From Zantedeschia hybrid cultivar (Eukaryota; Streptophyta; Magnoliopsida; Alismatales; Araceae): DNA of 64,000 nucleotides. The stretch covers positions 68,970,456-69,034,455 of the forward strand of contig JARZZO010000001.1 in NCBI GenBank assembly GCA_030544215.1, given 5' to 3'. Within the stretch, counting starts at the first letter, position 1. Each line of letters begins with the position of its first letter. Shown here one piece after another: positions 11,870 through 23,200 of this stretch. The notes below the pieces were generated by a model. It saw nothing but the letters and a program-made list of their open reading frames with translations. It made no database searches and had not been told where the DNA came from. Position numbers and translations under genes: made by a program.

Positions 11870-12530
11870 TGTGCGGGCCTGTGTATACCTCACGAAATGC
11901 CCTATGTTTCAGGAGGGCATACTCATTGCCCCACATTAGGGTCACTTTAATCGGTGGTGAGAGGATCCAATTTCGCTGGCTCATTTACTGTGTAGGCGGG
12001 CCTGTTAAAAGACGCCTAGACCTCCTGCCGAGGCCCATTGGATCTTTCTACCAACAAGCCCGCGTGATTAGACTCCCGCGGAGACTTTTAAATCCGAAGC
12101 AGATCCAAGCGCCCTGCAGGCGTAGGAGACTTCTTGCCTAAGGAAGTCCTTTCCGAATCTTCCTCCGATCTGCAGATAAAGAAACCAACGCAAAACTAGG
12201 GAGGCCAGAATTCCGTCCCGCTCAGGATCGGATCGAGCTTCACCCCAATTGAACTCTATTATGGCCTTATGGCTATCCTTATAAAAGGGACCCCCAGGGA
12301 CCCTCAGAAGGTACGTTCTACATGATATAGCTCAAGTCTCTGCTCTTTCTCTCTCTGCTTCTACACATCCTGACTTAGACATCGTAGGGAGTTCCTCCGG
12401 ATTGCAACTGGAGTCTCCTCTAACCTAATATTTGTCTGCATGAGTGGCGGGAAACTTTCGGTGATTTGGAGGAGTCTTAGCCGTCGGATTCAGATCGGAT
12501 AAATCTCCGACCCAACAGGGTGGGTAAGGT
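11870..12530 (+). mobile_element. Possible old LTR (solo or remnant)
   Basis: This is a GC-richer island with TATAAAA at 12280-12286 followed by a CT-rich tract and CTGACTTAGACATCGTAGGGAG, a layout common in plant gypsy LTRs around the transcription start. I could not fix its ends or find a partner LTR. It could also be an unrelated promoter. Confidence 0.35.
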
Positions 12531-13434
12531 GAATTACTACAAGCAATATCCACATCCACTGCCCTCCTAATAACTATATGCAGTGGACCTGAAGAAGTGG
12601 AGCCTTCTGGTTCCCTTACTGATACTATTGGAATGACCAACCCAACTTGGCTTGGTTCTTCTCAGCCGTTCAATTTTGGGTTTGGGATTGGATGGCTAAC
12701 ATTGGCTATTATTTCTTTTTCAAGAGAAATTGTCAAGTTCAGGGACCACTAAAGATTAAATGGATACAAAAACTAGAAAAAGGGTAAGATGGGGAAGGAA
12801 ATAAACAGCCCTGATTGGGTGGACAGTGGGAACTGCATAAACTCCCTCCATCTGCCAGCCAACCGAGACAATCCCAACCCTATGTGTGTGGAGAAGTTTC
12901 TACCTTCTCCCTATGCATGTGGGACCCATGTTATACTATGCAGCCAATGGATTGAATCCTAATAATGAATTATATCATTTTTCTCAATATGTATGCATTT
13001 CTTATTGAGACTTTTGTGCATACAAACCTATCAACTATTGTATTTGTATCTATGTCTCTGATTCCCATATATTATTATAAATACACCCAATATTTCCAAA
13101 AAGTTGCAATTATATCTTTTTTATCAAAATACTGTCAATTCCATCAGAAGTTAGGGGTACATATGCAAAAGTTATCAATATATTTGCCAAAATACTAAAA
13201 CTCTTTTTGATAATATCATGTATACACTCATAGTAAATAATATTACTTTAATTATATATTTTTGAACATGATATTGTAGAGAATGAGAGAAATATTCTGC
13301 AAAAAAAATGTATGCAAAAGATTAAGGCAGAGAATATATCGTTTAATTGGAAGATATATGTAATTATCTTTCGATCATTTCCTCTCTTATTCCACCTTAG
13401 TTTGTTTTCTTTCTCTCCAAATATAACAAGTAAA

Positions 13435-13685
13435 TGATAGAGGATGCTGCCATAACATATTATTATGGAAAACGGTATAGTAACATAATTTTTTAACACT
13501 ATTTTTTGACACAGTCTAAGTGGCATACATATGTTGGAAGGTGCAAATGTCAAAGAAGTGGGTTACTAACACTTCCTTCCATCATGCCATTTAGGTGTGT
13601 CAAAAAACTAAGTTAGAAAACAATGTCACTGTACCATTTTCCTATTATTATAAGTACGTGTGTCATCTCCAAAAATATGGTTGTT
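13435..13685. repeat. Long imperfect fold-back element
   Basis: Arms of about 105 bases (13435-13541 and 13575-13685) are reverse complements with mismatches. They share TTTTTTGACACA, TGGCAT, GGAAGG and a CTATTATTA-type block, with a loop of about 33 bases. It fits a fold-back MITE or the precursor of a small-RNA hairpin. No coding content. Confidence 0.6.
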
Positions 13686-14083
13686 ACTTTCTTTTCATCA
13701 TGAGCCATTGGAAGATTTTTACTTATATGCTCTCAAATTTATTAGGGCTTTGCACGTATACCCTGGATTTATCAGAATTGATGAAATTTTTTTGACATAT
13801 TTGGTTGGAGCTATTTTGATTGAAGGATATAATTAAAATCTTTCTAAACATGGCTGCTTGTAGAAGTTAGGAGAATATATAAAAAAGAAATCCTATAAAA
13901 AATATAAGAATATAGTAGAATACAGTAGATCTGGATACTCGAGAGTCTACAGGTGCAATTATCTCAAAACTTCTGAAGCAAACATCTCTTTTTGTTTTCT
14001 TGGGGGGCATGGGGCCCTTTTCTCACCTTGGTATAATTATATATAAAAAAGAAAAGTTCCAAAGAACACAGATAGAGAGAGAG
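13686..14083 (+). promoter_or_regulatory. Upstream region of the AP-4 sigma gene
   Basis: AT-rich. TATATATAAAAAAG at about 14036-14051 is the only TATA-like stretch near the start and lies close to the ATG (14084), so the 5' UTR may begin elsewhere. Confidence 0.3.
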
Positions 14084-14224
14084 ATGGGGATCCGCTTCGT
14101 GCTGCTGGTGAACAAGCAGGGCCAGACGCGGCTAGCGCAGTACTACGAGTACCTCACCCTGGAGGAGCGCCGGGCGCTCGAGGGCGAGATCGTCCGCAAG
14201 TGCCTCACCCGCACCGAGCAACAG
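14084..14224 (+). CDS. AP4S1: AP-4 sigma exon 1
   Basis: Residues 1-47. GC-rich, unlike the later exons, as is common for 5' exons of monocot genes. Ends ...TRTEQQ|. Confidence 0.95.
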
Positions 14225-17200
14225 GTCACCCTCCGCCTTCTTCCATCTCCATTTCCCGTTTCTTTTTTGTTGATTCCACAGCAAGATCCATTCTTTCGAA
14301 CAATTCGTTCGATTATTTCCGTTAATTCGTTATCAAGATCCCGTCTTTCGAACAATTTCATCGTTTATTTCTGTTGATCCGTTGGCGAGATCCCTTCTTC
14401 CGAACAGTTCCATTCACCCGCAACCCCTAATTGGGTGGTTTGGTATTGGAACCTCTCAATTTTCCCTCAAGCCATTATATGTTTGTCCAACTCTGGCTCT
14501 TGGTTGGTGCACCGATGTGTGATCGTCCGAGTGTTGCAGATGACAGTTTCTCTGATTTTTGTCTATGCGTGCTCTGATTTTCTCCTCAATTCGGTTCGAA
14601 TATGTGCCTGCTACAACAAATGCTCATATGCCTATTGCATTTGGGCGATTATGTGGGAAGCTAGCAGGGATATGGTGGATCACATTTCATTAGGCATGGT
14701 TAAGGATGAATTTTGGAGAAATTTTCATTTCCTAACCATATAAGTGTTCTATTGGGTTTAATGTGCTTCTTTATTGCCTTGCCTTAGTGTCGCCTTGAAT
14801 GTGCAGTGATTTTAGTTTGGCAGCTGGAAGCTAATCCTTTGTGTTTGGGTTGAGACTTAATGATAAGAAAGATGAAACAAACGGAGGAAAAGAATGTCAA
14901 CTGATGTTGAACTAGCGTCCTTTTGAGAACAATGATGATTTGCTGTCTATAAAATTCGCTATTTTTTGTTCGTAGAAGGTACAAAAATGCTGTAGTTACT
15001 GTCATCTCTACTAGCCAATTTTAGGATTGTTGATCTGCAAAGTATTTGTGTTTTATTTGAGATGATGTTTTGTCTATTTCTTGATTTCCAAGATCATTAG
15101 ATGTTTTTTTTTTTCTAAATGTACTTATATGTCATACAAGCATTATCTCTATTTTGATCTCAAGTTTGTATTACCTGGTTGATTCTTCTATCTCAGAGGA
15201 TGTCATGTGGTTTACTCTGAATCCAAGAAGTTCTTAGAAGAAATCCAAGGAGTGATGGTGTTTTTTTCTTCCTCACCCCCCCCCCCCCCCCGCCCCGAAG
15301 AAGGTGGAGATTGTACCACCAATTTTATTAAATAATAAACAAAGGTAGTACAATCATAAACAGATAGGAGAGATTCCTACCCTTAAAAGAAAAAACAACA
15401 AGAATTACGACGCTTTAATCTTCCTTCAACAATCTGCAGGAGTGATACCGAAAGAGTGATGTGTTACAACACTTTTTAGTAAACCTAGAAATATTTTATT
15501 AAAAGTAGATGATTTTCTCATCTGCCAACAGAATAGCTATAGAAGAAAGAAGAATCAACTTCAATAGATTGATATTGATGAATGAAAAGTTGAAGATGTT
15601 CAATTGATCTCAAAATAAACAATGAATAGATAGTGTTTGGAAAAAGTTGTTTCGTCTTTTGCCGAGGTATAATAACTGATGAATTGTCAATACTTAAAGT
15701 AATTGAATCATTCCTCTTTATCCTGCTGCAACTATCTACTCTCTAAATCACATCTTAGCGGCCAATCAGACGCTTTTCTGTCAAAGGATAGATTTTCTTC
15801 AGCATCATGAACAAACCCAACAGCCATGCAACAAATGTGTGGACTATGAAATGCTTTTAACAAGGATTTAGGGGCCAAGAGTCAGTATCAAGGACTTTTT
15901 GTTACAATTGGAATGGCCGGGGGAAGTAGATCTAACTATGTTAAATCCATATTGGTGAATCCAAAAAAGGATGATAGACTGATTTCAAAGATGAATTGAG
16001 CCCATAGCAGAAGTTAGCAAAGACCGCAGAAAACTTTTTGAGACCATGCTTACTAAATCAAGTATGCCCTTGCACCAAAAGGGGGTCAGTGGTAAAATGC
16101 TCTTGAAACCATGTTAATCAAATCAAGACTGACTTTGCAGTTGCAATTTGAAGGTGATCATTTGACTGATGTGAAACGAGAATCAAAGGAAAGGATGATT
16201 GGGTCTTCGACAATGCAAGGAAGCGAACAGATCTTTTATTAGTGTCCGTCCGATTCTATTTTGGACCATAATTACTTTAAGTTACCGATTTTACTGAAAG
16301 TTCTAGTTTACACAGGAAGCTGGTGGTATTTAATTGTTTATTAGAAGTTGGAAGTTTGATTTTGGTCTTCTTATAAGTCCTACTCTGGATGATTTTAGTT
16401 CACTTACACTGGATGATAAAATTCAAACTTTTCTAAATGGTACTCTGCCCATGCTTACGATATATGCCGCTGAAGGACGAAGTTGAATGGCTGTAAAGGT
16501 CCAGATGATAAGGAGTCTGAATCTTAACCACATGGGATTACTAAGGTAACCAATAGAGGGATGTCATAAGCCTCATTTGCCTTTCCTATGGGGGGTGACT
16601 TAGTTGCACCCCAGTTTAACCTAGCTAGGGGATAGCCACCTTCTCCCTATTGGTAGAATGATGAGGAGATTAATGTTAGCTGCCCCAGCTGGCATCAGTC
16701 CCATGTATCCCTTGCATACATGGGGGTTTGGGGATTATCCTTATACTGGGAGGCTACCCAAGTTGCACTATTCTAATAAAATCTGGATGACATGTGGCTA
16801 TAGAGAACCTGTGGCTTGTTAGAATAGCATACTATAACCTGAAGGAGTCCATCAAAAGCATGTGTTAGATATTCTTGAGGTGTCCCAAATCTGATAAGAA
16901 GTTCCATGTGCTTGGGATATTGGTCAATAGGGCAATAGCATAGCAAGGTGCCAAACAAACTATCAGGAGTTTGGTACCTTTTTATTGACCAAACATGCAA
17001 GAGCAATGCACCGCCTAGCTCAGGTGGTCTCATTTTTCCAAATCTGGTCTCATCCTTTTCCTCACCACGAACATCCACATAGCCTGCCTAAGTGGCCCCT
17101 AGGTGGCACCTTCACAAAAATTTGCGGATATGGGCTAGTGGGGCTTGTTGCTCATCATGGCCATCATAGTGAGAGGAAAAAAATACAGCAATGCCTTATC

Positions 17201-20200
17201 ATTAACATCGAGATTTGTTCATCGAGGACGATGCCAAAAGGAATGAGGAAAATGAAATAATGAGGAAGATGAGATGAAGGGGTATCAAAAACTAGGGCCA
17301 GGATAAGATTGGGTCCCAGTAGACCTGATTTGATTTGCCCATGAACTAGACTAGGTGTATTATCCTAAGTGCACCTAAACAGTGCCTAGGCATGCTTTTT
17401 CAAGGCCCAATAAGGTGTTTGACTGCTTAGGCCTTGAAAATAAGCCTTGTCGCCTAGGCACGTAAGCCTTGATAATTATGATTCAAATATATGAAATATG
17501 AATTGATAATTCTAGCTGATACTGCTAACAGAACTACCAGCATGAAGCTGCTGAAATTGTCTTTTATTCTTGAGGTGTCCCAAATCTGATAAGAAGTTCC
17601 AGGTGCTTGGGGTATTGGTCAATAGGGGAATAGCATAGCAAGGTGCCAGACAAACTATTAGGAGTTTGGTACCTTTTTATTGACCAAACATGCAAGAGCA
17701 ATGCACCGCCTAGCTCAGGTGGTTTCATTTTTCCAAATCTGGTCTCATCCTTTTCCTCACCACGAACATCCACATAGCCTACCTAAGTGTCCCTTAGGTG
17801 GCACCTTCACAGAAATTTGCGGATATGGCTGGTGGGGCTTGTTGCTCATCGTGGCCATCATAGTGAGAGAAGAAAATACAGAATGCCTTGTCATTAACAC
17901 CGACATTTGTTCGTCGAGGACAGACGATGCCGAAAGGAATGAGGAAAATGAAATAATGAGGAAGATGAGATGAGGGGTTATCAAAACTAGGGCCAAATCA
18001 TCCACATAACCTTATGTATATTAAGATTGGGTCCCAGTAGACCTGATTTGCCCATGAAGTAGCCTAGATGTATTGTCCTAAGCTCACCTAAACAGTGCCT
18101 AGGCATGCTTTTTCAAGGCCCAATAAGGTGGTTAACTGCCTAGGCCTTGAAAATAAGCCTTGTCACCTAGGCACGTAAGCCTTGATAACTATGATTCAAA
18201 TGTATGAATTGATAATTCTAGCTGATACTGCTAACAGAACTACCAGCATGGGGAAAGCTATGGTTTTTGCAAACTGAATAATAAGGGAAGTTGGGGCACA
18301 GCTTGGATCATGTAGGTTCTTCACCGAAAAATGTTTCTCATTGCTCTCTGGTGAAATACTCGCACATTGCCTGTTCATGGGCCCTTCCAACTGTCAGATT
18401 TCTGGTTATGAAGGAAACTCCGCATCCTCAATGGGCATGAATTGTAAGCATAAACAGTTTCATGGAAAACTATGAAGTTCTTTTGTTGAGATGTACTTGA
18501 TGATTAAATATACAATATATCCATCCTTTGATTCAAAATGTACACACTTTGATTCAAAATGTACACACTTAACAGTTATATGGATTTCATGAATATGCTT
18601 GGTTTTATTCTACAGACAAGAATATTGAAATGGTAACTTACTAGGGGTGTAAACGGTCGGGTTCGGGCAGGATCCAACAGGATCCGAAAATACCAATCCA
18701 AACCCGGATCTGGATCCGATGTTTAATACATTTTTGGATTCGGATCCGGGTCAACCCGAAAACTGCAACGGGGACTTCAGATCTAGATCTGAAACCCGTA
18801 TTCAGGCTGGCATCACATACAGTGAAATTGCTACTGGCTGCTGCATGTTCAGATAGCCATTGTGCCCTTCAGACCTGTCATATTTGGACCTGTGGCATTG
18901 AGATTTTTAACTATTTCATGGGTGAATTTTAGTTTTCAATCCTTGGATTATCACTTTTATTTTTCCAACCATAAGATAGTAGAAAAGCCTTAAGGCCATA
19001 TTTTTTTACATAAAACTTTATTTTTGTGTCAAATTGCACCAAGTGAAACTCTTATTAATTTGGATGATAAACCACCTGTTTTATAACCATTGTACCACAC
19101 AAATCATCATGACAATATGTTATACAAGTTGTGTATTCACTGTATAGGGTGGATACACTTGAATACTAGAGCTTACATCAATCAACAGTATACAGATAAA
19201 ATTTTAAAAAAAAAAAAACTTTTCAAGATCTTCTAGTCATCAGTTTGCCATGGCATTGCTGGTGCCAAAGACTTCCTCTGGATGCCCACTGGAACTGCAA
19301 AAGCTTTTCTGCAGCCATTCTCCATGCAAAAGCTCAATCAGTAGCCATACCCTGATAAGAGAAAACAGTTAATTCTCTAATTTCTAAAGCATGGAAGTGG
19401 CTAGTTTTATCTATATTTGAAGGGCTAGAGGAGCTACAGGCTCGAGCTCTTTGATGTCAACAACAATTTAATGGATTTGAGTTTGAATTGGCTCTCTGTA
19501 GAAGGGGCAATTTATAAGGATATTCAAGGTTTCTTTGTGTGGAAATGGGGCACCATGAGGTTGTAACGTATGATGGTTCAATAACAGTTGTTTGTCCACC
19601 CAAAGAAGGCGGGTTAAGGGGACAACATGAATCAGGAGATGAGATGTGTTTGATTCATCACAATCATCTTTGGACCTCCTGATAAGTCAACATATTTGTT
19701 CATGTGGCTGCTACACATTGGTTTCTTGACAAAAAATAGTGGACCATGGCTCACATGTTTAGTTAATGCAGAGGCTTTGTTGACATTACGCATTGTTGCT
19801 GGCTAGGAGTTCCTCTATGCAGCAGTCAGATGTTTGAGGAAGCTTGTTGTTGGCTTTGATGGCCAGCAGGGAGGAGTTGATGTCAACAAAAGAACTGACT
19901 TCTCCCGTGCAGCCAGAAGTTGTTTATCTTTCCCACCGCATCAGGTCTGTGGGGTGATCTTGGTGAGTATTGGTTTATCACAACAGTTCTATAAGAAATA
20001 GGACAAACAAGTGAAGTGAGGGACAGAGGAAGCTGTGGGCATGCAAGGAGTGTGATCATGACAGACTTTCTTGCAAGGCTTTGATGATTATTAGGAGACA
20101 TAAGGGGATATGCAGAAGAAAATAGCACACACCTCACTGGATCTTTTCTCTAGGTCTCTTCAAGCATGTGTCATAGCAAACTTAATCGAAAGGAAAGTGA

Positions 20201-23200
20201 AAGAAGCTACCAGCAGCCATCAGATCTTCATATTTACCAGTTGCAGCAATGCAGCATTGTAACCAAACCTAAGGTTGTCGCTTTCAAGCACCTGAATTGA
20301 AATACCCATTACAAAACTCTCATCAACACTGAATAACAGTGAAAGGACTCTTGTATAAAGCTCTAATGATTGGGGACCTTCTCCATGACTACGCTTCCAT
20401 TGACACCAGCATTTTTAGCGATTAGCTTCCATGGGTAACTATAAGAGCCCTCTTGACAGTCTCTGCTCCTCCCACCTGATAAAAGAATGGTATGTAAGTG
20501 CACATTAGTATAGGTAGCATCAGCATCTCTAGGCTCCACATGAGGAAACCTATGAACAAAGAAAACTATTTCTTGCTCCATCACTGAGATTCAGATTAAA
20601 ACAAAATTTTGTTAAAACTTCTTAGTGAACAACTAAAAAAAAATTAAGGGCCTACATACCTTTTGCTCATTATTGTCCAAAGTATCTCTGATGGCGTCAA
20701 CCTTCGCAGCAAGTCTCAAAAGAGTACAATGACCCCCAACAATACCTTCCACAACCACATTGCAAAGATAAACACTGTCTCCATCAACTCAACATTCTCA
20801 TAAAGAAAGCATTAACACAAGGCACCTGAATAACACCAACACCACCAGAAAGCTTTGCAATTCTCTCATGAGATTCCACTTGGTTAATCAGTGATCAAAG
20901 ACCCAAAGTTAGAACTTCATATTTTCTTCATGGGTACAAATAATCCAACAATCCATTAAGTAGCTTTGATTATATGGTCAAGTAAGGAGAAAGGGTGTGT
21001 GTGTGTGTGTATGTGTGTGTGTGTGGTGGGGGGGGGGGGGGGGGGGGGCGGTGTTTGAATCTGGTTATCATGGTGCGAATCATCGGCGGAGAATGAAGGG
21101 GTCCCGATTTGCAGGGGCGGCAAGGAAGAAGATTGAGTGGGCCGCCTAGCAGCGAGGAAGAAGAGACAGCAGAGGAGGCCACGGGATTTGGTCGAACCGG
21201 GAGTCTGCAGCCCCCAGGTTCGCTGTGGCACAGTTTGCACGGAGGTGGCGAGGAAGATAATCTAGATGAATGGGCACAGGCTGCATGGCGTCGACAACAG
21301 CAACGGCGGTGGCGGCAGAGAAGAGGAGAAGAAAACCCTAGATGCCTCTGCCTCCCCCTGGTTAAAGCCTTTGAGAGAGTTTGAGCTGAGGGTTCTGAAT
21401 CTTTTGAGTCAGTGACCCAAGAACTGATTCGGATTCATCAATTTCGGATCAGATCATACCTGACCTAAAACCCTGTCAGACTTCAACTGTCAGGTTAAAA
21501 GGATGATCTGAATCCGACTTATACATCGGATCCGGATCGTCGGATTCGGATCGGGTTATCGGATCTGAGTGATCTGTTTACACCCCTACAATTTACCGTA
21601 CTATAGGCATCCTTCCACTTTATAATCAAGTATCCTATGTATTGTTTGAGGAAAAAGAGTGTTTTTTCATTTTTAGGAGCTGTGTGATTATGTATATTTT
21701 ATTTTTAATGTGTATGATGCCTGTTTTAAGCCTGCAGTTATCTTTAATGCGAATAATGTGTTTCTAGTTGCCAATATAAGCAATTATTTCTAGTGGCTGT
21801 CATGTGCATCTGAAGTTAGCTAAGAGAATTGCTGATTGCTGGCTGGTGTATGCTGTGCCTCAGATATGTGAAGCAAGGGAAATAGGTGGGATCGTATTAT
21901 TATGAATGAAGCTGCTGAAATTGTCTTTTATTTGTTTTTCTTACTAAATCTGTAGCAGAGGTTTTTTTTCTGTTTATACCTGAGGCTTCATCGGTGGGAG
22001 ACTGCCTTTTTACCCCTTCTGAGTTGAGAGCATATAATCCTCTAACCCTGTTACTAGATCTATTTGTTCTGGCTCCTTTAATGTTGCATTAGTTTGGTTC
22101 TTTTCATTTACTGCTACAGGACATAGATGATCCAGCTATAAAAGTTTGCCTAGTAAACGAACATAGTTCCGTCACAGGTGAATCCATCAAATGCAGAAGT
22201 CTTGCTCCTGTTTCGGGCACTTCAATTCTCTAGCACTTATGTATCATTGGCTGTGAATCATCTTCACACTTTTCATGTCCTTTCTCTGAGTTTACTTTGG
22301 ATATAAGATGCAATGATGCTTGATATTCTATTCCCTTAGTTTAATTTCTTGGTTAGCTTACTGCCACATGATCTTGAATTAATGTTTCAAAGAACTTGTT
22401 AACATGTTATATCTTCCTCCAAAACAATTGCTATTTGACATTTATTTGCTTGTCCATATATTAACCGATTTAAGGGATACTTTAAAGTATTGTGGTTACT
22501 TTCATTGAGATCAAAGGGGATATGCAAAATTGTAACAATTATTGTGGTATTAAACTTATGCTTCACACTATGAAACTTTGGATAGAGTACCTGTTGAGCA
22601 TCTAAGGCTTGCAAGTAGTGTCTTAGGAAGTTAGTATTACTTCATGCCTAGTAGACCTACTCTAGAAGGTATGTTTTCAATTGAGGAACTTGGTGAGAGG
22701 TATAGAAATCAGTAAAGGTCTATGTCACTGTGCAACTTTCAATTTGGTGGAGAAGAAAGTCTCTAAAGGTTATATTGACATGGTCAAGGATATGTATGAT
22801 ACCTCTAAAGGTTATATTGACATGGTCAAGGAAATGTATGATATGACTTTTTCTCCATACCTCTTCAGAGTTTGGTGGTTGGTTCTTCATGCTACGTTGT
22901 GGTCTATCTGGGGGAACGCAATTCCAAGATATTTAGGAAGGAGTCTAAGGGTGCATTTGGTTTCACTTTATGGACTGTATGGTTTCCACCCTACCAGGAC
23001 ATAATCTCTGACATGTACAAAGTGTTTCCAAATGAGCCTGGTGGCCTTGGCTTTTGTGCAGCTTAGATTATGGGGTGAGAGGAGAGAGATAGAGAGGAAC
23101 TGGGTAGTGGAGTTGACTTTTCCAAGAGCATGTTTTGGGCTGCTTTTGGGTGGCTTTTGGATTATTGAATAATCCCCCCATGCTTGAGTGAAACCAAACA

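Larger units (their letters stand above)
18642..21588. mobile_element. hAT-like non-autonomous element carrying gene fragments (Pack-type)
   Basis: The ends form an inverted pair: TAGGGGTGTAAACGG at 18642 and GTTTACACCCCTA ending at 21588. The flanking octamers TAACTTAC (18634-18641) and CAATTTAC (21589-21596) match at 6 of 8 positions, as expected for an aged 8-bp hAT target duplication. Subterminal regions are rich in GGATCCGGATC/CGGATTCGGATC words. No transposase is present. The interior carries a minus-strand fragment of a chloroplast Cpn60 beta gene with introns, and a separate GC-rich 5'-exon-like piece (21070-21390). It lies inside AP-4 sigma intron 1. Confidence 0.68.

Noticed and set aside
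22681..23004. 107-codon frame in AP-4 sigma intron 1
   Set aside because: Its regularity comes from a 42-bp tandem repeat; no homology is recognised.
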